A DNA stretch of 9,866 bases from Verrucomicrobiales bacterium (GTDB lineage Bacteria; Verrucomicrobiota; Verrucomicrobiia; Verrucomicrobiales; DEV007). Location: the NCBI GenBank assembly GCA_003232855.1, contig QIKC01000150.1, forward strand, positions 1 through 9,866, written 5' to 3'. The first letter of the stretch is position 1; the number at the start of each line of letters is the position of its first letter. The notes under the pieces were generated by a model that was not told where the DNA came from, did no database searches, and saw nothing but the letters and a program-made list of their open reading frames with translations. Both the position numbers and the translations under genes were made by a program. Positions 1 to 8,500 of the stretch are shown here, piece after piece.

Positions 1-45
1 CTCGAAACCATCGCCACCACCGCCCCGATCAGCAACTGCCAAGAC

Positions 46-1464
46 ATGGCGCTCACGGCCGACGGCGCCCCTGACAAGACCAGCCAATGGCGCCGTTTCG
101 CCGCCGTGGCTGCGGTCTTCGTCGTGATCTGCGGCATCCTCGGCATCAGTGGTTTCCCGGAAGGAATGAGCACGAAGAGCCAAGAGAAGGCGGCGAGTTC
201 CAGATACCACGCATCCTCTCAACATCTACCCAAATCAGACGAAGCGGCCGCCGATACCAGGACGGGAACAAGCAAAGACGAGCTCACCCCGACCCCACAT
301 AATGCTCTAGCAACTCTCGATGCCCCCTTCGCCGTCGACCGCCCAGACTATCCATCCTCCCCCCGGCGCAGCAACAAGACCCCCTCCCCTCCACGCGGCT
401 CGGGCGATGCGGACGACGCCTCGCTCGCACTCAAATCCAGTATCAGCCGGGGCATCCCCGGCGACCCCGCAAATGGCACAGAGTTCAAAAAGGAACGCGC
501 GCAGGGCGATAATATCAAACTCCTAGAACAGCGAATCTATGAGCAATCAAACCGTCTTGAGAAGGCGCGCATCGCCATGCTCGACGTCATGGAGAATTAC
601 AACATCGTAGAACCCAGCCTTGGCTCGCCTTCGTGGGCAAGAGGGGGGGAAAGTAAAGCTTCCGAGAAGATCCGTGCCATGGTGATGAAGGCGAGACACG
701 AGGCATTCGCTACCGAACAGGGTATCCAAAACCTCAAAACCACACTACAGGCACTAGAAAGCCTTAGTGGCCATGAAAAAATCCAAGCGGCAGTCGATCT
801 GGAGCTCCAGAACTGGACGCTCATCGCACGCTATCCCGAGTATCAAAACCTCCTGCTCTCGCGATCTCAGCTCATCGAGAGCGGGCTTGGAATCAGGCAC
901 TCGAAGGTGGTCAACGTAGACAAACAGATCGAGTTGATTCAAGGGATGTTGGAGGATGCCGTCGATACCGCGAAAGATGCGCTCGGCACCCAGCTAGAGA
1001 TGGCGAAACGGACTCTGAAAAATCCCAAAGCCGCCAACAAGCGTTCCAAAGAACTTTCCCTTGCGGAACGCAGGGAGAACGTCGCCTACCTCGAATTGAA
1101 GGAAAATTACGAGAGGCAGAGGGCATCCCTCACGGAAATGCGCTCACTGTTGGCCAAAGCGAAAGCCCCCTCCTCTCCCCAGCTCTTCGACTTGGAAAAA
1201 CTCACCGCCGACGCGCCGTTTTCCACCTTCTCGCTGAGCGTCAGCGATGTATCGTTCAAGCTGGCGAAGGCCGCGTTGCTGGATGGCGGCGGCTGGCCAG
1301 GAATTCGTCAACGCCTTCGACTACGGCGACCCTTCGCCGAGCTTGGACGAGCGCGTCGCCTGCGCGATCGAGCAGTGTGTGCACCCTTTTCTCCAACAGC
1401 GCAACCTGCTGCGTATCTCGATGAAAACCGCTGCCTCCGGGCGCGCCGATGGCCAGCCTCTTAG
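46..1464 (+). CDS. N-terminal fragment: membrane anchor, linker and Wzz/GumC-like coiled coil
   Basis: This is the 472-codon frame-1 piece of the broken VWA gene; only residues 1-418 belong to the original protein, and the arginine-rich tail to the TAG at 1462-1464 is out-of-frame translation. Residues about 17-36 (AAVAAVFVVICGILGISG) form one membrane segment after a basic WRR, so the rest should lie outside the cytoplasm. Residues about 40-150 are a polar linker rich in Ser, Pro and charged residues. Residues about 152-375 are heptad-like helix. The stretch around residues 281-289 (GLGIRHSKV) resembles the G-x-x-H-P-x-V turn of chain-length determinant (Wzz/GumC) coiled coils. Residues 390-418 (FSTFSLSVSDVSFKLA and following) begin the YfbK-type VWA N-terminal region. 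The ATG at 46 has no visible Shine-Dalgarno and the frame is open to base 1, so 46 is only the first ATG in view. Codon use in the coil is more AT-rich than in the VWA part. Confidence 0.6.
   Translation: MALTADGAPDKTSQWRRFAAVAAVFVVICGILGISGFPEGMSTKSQEKAASSRYHASSQHLPKSDEAAADTRTGTSKDELTPTPHNALATLDAPFAVDRPDYPSSPRRSNKTPSPPRGSGDADDASLALKSSISRGIPGDPANGTEFKKERAQGDNIKLLEQRIYEQSNRLEKARIAMLDVMENYNIVEPSLGSPSWARGGESKASEKIRAMVMKARHEAFATEQGIQNLKTTLQALESLSGHEKIQAAVDLELQNWTLIARYPEYQNLLLSRSQLIESGLGIRHSKVVNVDKQIELIQGMLEDAVDTAKDALGTQLEMAKRTLKNPKAANKRSKELSLAERRENVAYLELKENYERQRASLTEMRSLLAKAKAPSSPQLFDLEKLTADAPFSTFSLSVSDVSFKLAKAALLDGGGWPGIRQRLRLRRPFAELGRARRLRDRAVCAPFSPTAQPAAYLDENRCLRARRWPAS
1299..1301 (+). other. 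Frame 1 to frame 2 lesion: apparent small deletion
   Basis: Frame 1 reads GGGWP through base 1299 and the expected sequence resumes in frame 2 as EFVNAFDYGD from base 1301. Recalled family members carry a short segment of the type DPASIRxEE between these two points. Its absence indicates loss of 3n+2 bases rather than a single-base slip. Missing residues would be hard to explain by a simple homopolymer sequencing error. Confidence 0.65.
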
Positions 1465-1483
1465 GCTCACGATTTTGTTAGAC

Positions 1484-1486
1484 AAA
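1484..1486 (+). other. Frame 2 to frame 3 lesion: extra A within the MIDAS motif
   Basis: Frame 2 ends sensibly at TTG TTA GAC (LLD, 1475-1483). Removing one A from the AAA run gives GAC AAT TCG GGA TCG ATG, that is D-N-S-G-S-M, the classical DxSxS metal site followed by the ERAD helix in frame 3. As written, frame 2 reads DKFGIDGA and loses both serines. A one-base gain in an A run can be a real mutation or a read error. Confidence 0.8.
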
Positions 1487-1496
1487 TTCGGGATCG

Positions 1497-2495
1497 ATGG
1501 AGCGCGCCGACCGCGAGGCCTCGGTCGCGAAAGCCTTCGAGGTGCTGGCGAGCCTGCTGGGCGGGAACGACGTGATCAGCGTCATCGGCTTCGCCCGCAC
1601 GCCGAGCCTAATCGTCGACCGCCTGCCCGGGGCACGCGCCGGGGAGTTGGCGGCACTGGTCGCCGCCGCGCCGTCCGAGGGCGGCACCAACCTTGAAGAG
1701 GCGTTGCGCCTGGCCGCAGAGACGGCGACCCGTCAGTTCCTGGACGGCGCGCAAAACCGCATCGTTTTGATCACCGACGGCGCCGCCAACCTGGGCGACG
1801 CCTCCCCCGAGTCGCTACAGCAACGCATCATCGGCCTGCGCGGGCGCGGCATCGCCTTCGACGCCTGCGGCGTGGGTGCCGATGGGCTCAACGACGAAAT
1901 CCTAGAGGCACTGGCGCGCAAGGGCGACGGCCGCTACTACTTCCTCGACAAGCCGAAGGATGCCGATGCTGGTTTCGTCCGCCAACTGGCCGGCGCCCTG
2001 CGCCCCGCTGCGCGCAACGTCAAGGTGCAGGTAAAATTCAACCCAGAGCGAGTCACCCGCTACCGCCTGTCCGGTTTTGAAAAGCACCGACTGAACGAGG
2101 AGGACTTCCGCGACGACGCGGTGGATGCTGCAGAAATCGCCGCTGCGGAGGCGGGCAACGCACTCTATCAAATCGAAGTCGACCCCGCCGGGCAAGGCGA
2201 CATCGGCGAAGTCTCCGTGCGCTTCCAAGACACCGCCAGCGGCGCGATGGTCGAACGCTCTTGGCCGATCCGCTACCGCCCGAGCGCCCCACGCCTGAAC
2301 GAAGCCGCCCCGTCGATGCAGCTGGCCGCCACCGCCGGCCTGTTCGGCGAAAAGCTCCGCGGCGGCTCTGCCGGTGACGCCGTCGATCTCGCCACGTTAT
2401 CCACCATCGGCACCGCCCTGCGCAACGGCCCCTTCGGCGAGATCGAACGCGTTCGCCAACTGGTGCTGATGATCGAAACCGCGCGGAAACAATAA
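1497..2495 (+). CDS. C-terminal fragment: VWA domain plus YfbK-type C-terminal domain (DUF3520-like)
   Basis: This 332-codon frame-3 piece starts at the methionine that directly follows the DxSxS motif, so a protein made from this ATG would lack the first MIDAS element. The other two elements are present: T64 in EGGTNLEEAL and D94 in LITDGAANLG. Residues 1-165 are the rest of the VWA Rossmann-like fold. Residues about 165-330 match the YfbK C-terminal region, with the marks VKFNPERVTRYRLSGFE, EEDFRDDAVDAAEI and GNALYQIEV. The frame has no further damage and ends at TAA, 32 bases before the giant gene. The preserved sequence suggests that disruption is recent or that the lesions are errors. 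A gene caller may report this as a separate VWA protein; reading it as the tail of the broken gene is better supported, because the upstream residues LLD plus NSGS complete the domain exactly. Confidence 0.75.
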   Translation: MERADREASVAKAFEVLASLLGGNDVISVIGFARTPSLIVDRLPGARAGELAALVAAAPSEGGTNLEEALRLAAETATRQFLDGAQNRIVLITDGAANLGDASPESLQQRIIGLRGRGIAFDACGVGADGLNDEILEALARKGDGRYYFLDKPKDADAGFVRQLAGALRPAARNVKVQVKFNPERVTRYRLSGFEKHRLNEEDFRDDAVDAAEIAAAEAGNALYQIEVDPAGQGDIGEVSVRFQDTASGAMVERSWPIRYRPSAPRLNEAAPSMQLAATAGLFGEKLRGGSAGDAVDLATLSTIGTALRNGPFGEIERVRQLVLMIETARKQ

Positions 2496-2527
2496 TCAAA
2501 ACGAATCGCCCAATCACCCAACCACCA
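2496..2527 (+). other. 32-base gap between VWA gene and giant gene, without a Shine-Dalgarno
   Basis: The spacer is C/A-rich (ending CACCCAACCACCA before the ATG) and has no GGAG-like motif, hairpin or promoter that I can see. The short spacing and same direction suggest co-transcription. Initiation of the giant gene probably depends on an A/C-rich unstructured leader rather than on anti-SD pairing. Confidence 0.5.
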
Positions 2528-5500
2528 ATGAAACTCACTATTGCTGCGCTTTGTCTTGCTTGTGCTTACAGCTTCGCCCAGGAACCTGTGGCCGAGGACA
2601 TTGACGTTGTCCCCGCTGTGCCCGGATCGGACACGATCCCTCTAATCATCGAAGCGCGCAGGCTGCAGCAGACACCGCCGCCGCTTTTTTTCAGCGCCAG
2701 CTCGCAGTCCGTCATCACGCTCAACGCCCATTCCTGGTCGGCGGAGATCGACCTGGAATTGCGCGTCCTGCAAGGCAAAGCGGATCTGCTAGTGCTAGCG
2801 ATCCACGGTGATGGTGACATTACCTCAGTGAGCGGCGATGGCATCGCCGCGTGGGGCGTCGCCAGGCGCACGGTAGGGGATCGAGTCGAACGCTTTTTGG
2901 AAATCCGCCCGACTCTCGGCGAGGACGGAAAATCCGCCGCGACGCTGAAGGCGAAAATCGTCGTTTCGGCAAAGGATCTCCAGCTGCCAGCGGAGGCGAA
3001 CATTTTTATACTCGGCGCCGGCGACGCGGTGGGTTTTTCCTCTCTCATCTCGCTGAGCACCGACGCTTCGCTCGATGTGCGCATCGCCGCCGCGTTCGGC
3101 CTGGTGCCCGTCGGTGGCACGACGCCCAGCGACCGCAACTGGAAGTTCCAGAGCTTCGGCGAGGGCAAACTCTCGCTACATCTCACCCCCGGCGGCGCGG
3201 CGTTGGCGGCGGTGGAGATGGTCGGAGTCAGCCTCACCGGGAGCATCGACGAGTCCGGGCGCAGCGCCCGCTTCGTGCTCACCGGCGAGGCACGCGTCAG
3301 CGCTGCGGAGGGCGGGCACATCGACATCCTCTCCGGCCGCGCGGCAGTCAGCGAGCTGCCCGCAGGCGATGCCTTCTCCCTGCGACTCGACCCGCGCGAT
3401 GAGGCTCCCGTTTACCAGCTCGTCTTCCCCAGCGCCGGCACCTTTCCGGTGCGTTTCGAATTTCAGGCCGGACTTTCGGAAAGCGACGGGCACTACGGGC
3501 TCGACTTCCTCGCACCCGCCGGAGCGGTCGTGCCGGTGAACCTCGACGGGCTGGCGGGAGATTCCAAATTCGACTCCGCTGCCGCCGTCTTCCCGCTGCT
3601 CCAAGGCGTGCGCTGGACCGGCTTCTTAGCCGCCAACGGCCGTTGCCAACTGGCTTGGCAAAAGGCGAGCGACCAGGGCGAGGGCAAACTCTTCTTCGCC
3701 TCCGACGCCATCGTCGATGCGCACGTCGGCGCCGGGCTGTTGCGACAGAGCACGCTCTTCGACCTCACCCCACTGCAAGGCAAGCTGGACGGCGTGAACA
3801 TTTTGCTCGAAGGCGAAGGCGCAATCCTCTCCGTCGAGGGCGATGCAGTGCTCGGCTGGACGGTCACCGACGCCGGCGAGGGAAAGCGTCTATTGAGGAT
3901 CCAAAGTTCGCAGCCGATCGCCACGAAGCAGAGCATCGTCGTCCGCAGCCAAGCACCACTGGGCGACTTCCCTGTCAAACTCGCACCCCTGCGCCTGACC
4001 CCACAGGGTGCCGTGCGCCATTCTGGATACTTGCGAGTCAGTAATTCCGGGGCGGTGCGGCTGGAGGTAAACGGCGTCACCGGCCTCACCCAGATCGCGC
4101 CGGAACAGTTCCCCGGCGACGCGCTCCCGGATGGCGCGCGCCAGGTCTTCGTTTACCGCTTCCCCTCCGCCGGTCACTCCTATCAAATTAACGCCGACCA
4201 AATCCTCCCCGAAATCAGCGTCTCACAGATCCTCATCTACGAAATGACGGATACCGACCGCGTCATCGACGGCCGGATAGAACTCGACATCCGCGAGGCG
4301 CCGGTGCGCGAGTGGACGCTGCGCATCCCGGAGGGCTACGCCGTGGTCTCAGTCGATGGCGCGGAAATCGCCGACCACGTGATCAGCTCGGAGGCCGAAG
4401 GCGACAGCCGCTTGCTCAAAATACTCTTCCGCAACGCGGTGATCGGGCGCCAGCTGGTGCAATTCCGATTGGAAAAAAACATCGCCGCTGCCGCCGGCCC
4501 CTGGTCACTACCCGCGCTGTCCTACCCCGGCGCTAAATCGGTACGCGGCCACGTCGGCGCCGCAGTGGTGGCCGGCTTCCGCGCCACCCCGGCACAGATC
4601 GACAACCTCTCCGAGGTACCCATGGCCTACTTTCCGGAAAAAACTCCCGGCCTACAGCAGACTTTTCGCCTGCGCGACGCCGCGTGGTCGGCCACGCTGG
4701 ATGTCGCCGCGCTCGCGCAGAGCGTGCAGGTGGATGTCTTCCACCTCTATTCCTTAAAGCAGGGCATCGCCTACGGCAGCGTCTTGCTCAACTACTTCGT
4801 GGTCGGCGCGCCCGTCGGCGAGTGGCGGCTGGAAGTGCCCGAAGGCATCGGCAACCTCGCGGTCGAAGGACAAAATGTCCAAGGCTGGCGACGCGACGAG
4901 GCAACCGGGCAGCTGGTCATCACCCTGCATCAGCCGACCCTCGGCGCCGCGACGCTCTTGCTCACCTTCGAGCAACCGATCGATACCGGCAGCGCCAGCC
5001 TCCACCCCGGCCAAGTGAAACCGGTCGGCGTGCAAAGCGAACGCGGATTCATTCAAGTGGTCAGCCCCTCGCAGGTGCGCCACGAAATCACCGCTGCCTC
5101 GCCCGGCTTGTTGAAGCTAAGTCCGCTCGAATTGCCCGCCGAATTCCGCCTGCTGACCAGCTCGCCATCGCTGGCCATCTACCAGTATTCCGCACGGCCG
5201 CTCGAACTCGCGCTCGACATCAAATGGTCGACGCCGGGCAAGACGATCGACCAGGTGGTCGATTACGCCAACCTCGATAGCCACGTCTCGGGGGATGGCC
5301 AAGTGGTCACCAACGCCAAATTCTACGTGCGCTCCCGTGGCCACAAGGCGTTGCGCCTCCAGCTTCCGGCGGGAGCCCGTCTGTGGGAGGCCAGCGTCAA
5401 CGGCGCCACGGTAAACGCCCGCACGGACGCCGACATGACCTTGGTGCCATTACCCGCCGGTATCGATCCGAACACGCCGATCCAAGTCGGCGTAAGCTTC

Positions 5501-8500
5501 GGCCAGACCGCGGACAACCCGCGACGCCCGACCCTCGTCGCCCCCACCCTCTCCGTGCCCACCGTGATCGCTACCTGGACGGTCCGTGGCGACCCCGACC
5601 GACGCCTAGTTCCCGCCGGGCGCCGCACGCCCGCCTTGACGGATCCGATGCAGACCGAGACCGGCTTCACGTGGCTGCAGGCGCGCGGCGGATCAACGCC
5701 GCTCCTGCTGGTCACCTTCGCTTTGATCGGCATCATCCTGACCCGCGCCGGGACGACCGCCAGGGCTCCTCAAATAGTAGGCATCGTTTTGTTATCAATC
5801 AGCATCGTCATGGCCGCCGGTCTCGCCTCCCGCGCCGGTGACGAGCAGTCGGTCGGCCAATCCACGCTGGAATTCGTCGCCCCTGTGGTTCCGGGGGGAG
5901 AAAGCGTCACCCTGCAACTGCGCAACGTGGCGGCCTGGGAGACCTATATTTCCTGGCCTGGGGTCGTAGTGGTGTTGGTGGGAATCGCCCTACTGGCTGG
6001 CGGCCGCCTCATCGCTCTCTCCGCCGCTCGCCCGCCGGCGGCGGCCTTGGGCATCGCCCTGCTCGGCGGCGGACTGCTCGCGCAACGCGGCGGCGCCGCG
6101 CCGTTCCTCATCACCCTAGCGGTGTTCCTCTACCTCTACGCCATCCACCCACCGTTGCGCGCGACCGTCGCCGAACTCCGCTGCCGCGCTGCGCGACGCC
6201 GACAAAATACCGCAGCGAAAACCCCCGATGGCGGTGTCACCTCCTGCCTGCTAGCGCTTTGCGTCTCCGCAGGGCTGCTCGGCGCCTTCGGGACATCCTC
6301 GACGCAGGCCGCAGATCCACCGCCGATGGCCGATTCCGTCAGCCAGGTGCTGCGTATCCACGACGACAGAATCTACGCCGACCTCGAACTACAGATCGAC
6401 GCGCGCCAAAGCGATACCCTCTTGCTACTGCGCTCCCCCGCCGTGTTGACCGCCTTTGCCGCCGACGGCCTCCGCGTCACTAAACGCGAGGTGGGCGGGG
6501 CGGTCGAATACTGGCTGGTGGTCGAGCGCACCGGCCGCACCCGCGCCACTCTCTCCTACGAGCTGCCGCTAACCTCGCCGGTAAAATCCTTCACGTTACC
6601 CACCGGCGGCGCGGCGGTGCAGCGGCTGGACTTACGCTACGAGCAGCCCGGCTGGGAATTCCTCTCGCCAGCTGCCATCAAAATCGAACCCCTGCCCGAC
6701 CTCCCCGCGAACGCCAGCGGCGCACGCATGATCCTGTCCCCCGGCGCCGGTGCGACGGTTCACCTCAAACCGAAAAGCCGCGACCTCAGCACCGAGAAGG
6801 CCACCTTTTTCGCCGAGGTCGCCAACCTCTTCCTGCCCGCGCCCGGCTTGGTGGACGGTCGCCACAAAGTCATCGTCCGCCCCTCACGCGGCCAGTTGGC
6901 CAGCCTCGATCTCGACGTGCCGGAAGGCTTCACCGTTAGCGAAGTCGTCGGCAACGATGACGATATCGACAGCTGGCGCTTTGACCCGGAATCCCGATCG
7001 CTACACATCCGCCTGGCACCGGCGAAAACGAAGCCCTTCAGCCTCCTCGTCTCCACCCAACAAAGCACCGGTGCGCTGCCCGCCACCACCACACTGAGGC
7101 CGCTCGGCGTGCGCGGCGCGGTCAGCCAGGTCGGTACCCTCGCGGTCGCCTTCGGATCCGATGCACAACCGGAGAAAATCACCCCCGACCACATGTCCAA
7201 AGTCAACCTCGACGACTTCGACACCTCCCTCCTGCCCGCCGACAAAGACGGGCAACCGCTAATCGCTCTGCACCAGGCGTTCCGCTACCAAGGCACCACG
7301 GGCAGTGTCATCGTCACCGCCGCCGCCGTCGCCCCCGAGGTCAGAGTCAGCACCCGACAGACGCTGTCGATCGGTGCCGATCGATTGGTGCTCGCCGTTG
7401 ACCTGCTCGCCGACATCACCCGCGCCGGACTCTTCAAACTCAGTTTTCTGCTAACAAACGATTTGGAAATCGAAACCGCCAGCGGCGACGCCTTGAGCCA
7501 TTGGACCGAATCGGGGGAAGGCGAGCGGCGGATCATCACCCTGCACCTCAACGGCCGCACTATCGGCGCCCAGAAATTCGCCATCTCGTTGACCGGTCCC
7601 GCGCCCACCGCACAGGAGGAGTGGCCCGTGCCACGTTTCAGCATCCGCGAGGCCACCCGCCAGACCGGGCAGTTGCTAGTCGTCCCCGAACAGGGCATCC
7701 GCGCCGCCGCTGCCTCGCGACAGCACGTCTCGCAGCTCGACGCACGCCGCCTCTCCGGCGGCCGCAACGGCACCTTGGCCTTCCGCCTTCTGCAGGCCGA
7801 TTGGCAACTCGGGCTGGCACTCGAACAGCTCGACACCTGGATCACCGCCCAAGCACTGCAAGAGGTCACCCTGCGCGAGAGCCTGACCCGCACGCGGCTG
7901 AGCATCAACTACCAAGTCGAAAACGCCGCAGTAAAAACCTTGCGCCTGCACCTCCCCGGCCTCACCGCTGACGAAGAAAAAACCGTGCGCGCCGGTGGCA
8001 AGACAGTGGCCGACATTGTCAAAATCGAAACCGCTGAAGACGGCGATACCGGCGCAGCCTCCGACCTCTGGGAACTCCGCTTCAGCCGCCGCATCCTCGG
8101 CTCAGCCAAGGTCGAGATCGACTACCAACGCACTGCCGACCGCAGCAGCGTCACCGCCGGGGGGCAAACCGACCGCCTGCGCGTCGCCCGACTGGTAGGC
8201 GTCCGTCAGGCCGCCTACTGGGTCGCCATCCGCGTCTCCGACCACCTCGAAATCAGCATCGCCGAAACCCCGCGCGGCTGGGAACGTGTCGACTGGTCCG
8301 CCATCCCACGCGACCTACACGACCCGCGCGACCGCAGCATGCCCGCCTTCGCCTTCCGCGCCGTCGAGCCGGAGGCCGCGCTCGCCGTCAAAATCCAACG
8401 CCACAGCGTCGCCGAAACGCTCAGCCTGCGCATCGGTAGCGGCCACTTCACCACCGTCTTCTCGCCCGGCGGCGCCTCTATCACCGAGGCCAAAATGCAG

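Larger units (their letters stand above)
1..2495 (+). pseudogene. Broken gene for a membrane-anchored coiled-coil/VWA (YfbK-like) protein
   Basis: Three consecutive reading frames together spell one protein: a membrane segment, a long coiled coil, a VWA domain and a YfbK-type C-terminal domain. Frame 1 is open from the window edge to P418 (nt 1299, counted from the ATG at 46). Frame 2 then continues with EFVNAFDYGDPSPS up to LLD at 1481-1483. Frame 3 continues with NSGSMERAD from 1485 to the TAA at 2493-2495. Related proteins, as I recall them, have about eight to ten residues between the tryptophan/proline position and EEFVNAFDY; these are missing, so the first lesion looks like a deletion of 3n+2 bases, perhaps 20-26. 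The second is one extra A. No ATG with a good ribosome site marks the start, and the frame is open through positions 1-45, so the gene probably begins upstream. Members of this group bind a metal through the MIDAS site. As written the gene cannot make an intact VWA domain. Sequencing error is the main alternative. Confidence 0.8.

Noticed and set aside
1484..1490. Programmed +1 frameshift at GAC-A-AAT
   Set aside because: There is no known slippery pattern, stop codon at the site or stimulatory element, and the upstream deletion would also need a second recoding event.
2549..2563. Lipobox (lipoprotein signal) near C9/C12 of the giant protein
   Set aside because: The residues before C12 are C-L-A and before C9 are A-A-L, so neither matches the L-(A/S/T/V/I)-(G/A/S)-C pattern; a normal cut after SFA fits better.
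2566..3327. Long minus-strand open frame (253 codons) opposite the giant gene
   Set aside because: It is a codon-bias shadow: its protein is rich in S, P, R and A with no recognisable pattern, and the plus-strand frame shows clear signal peptide and module structure.
7285..7908. Minus-strand open frame of 207 codons
   Set aside because: It lies opposite well-structured modules of the giant protein and has low-complexity S/R/A composition and no ribosome site.
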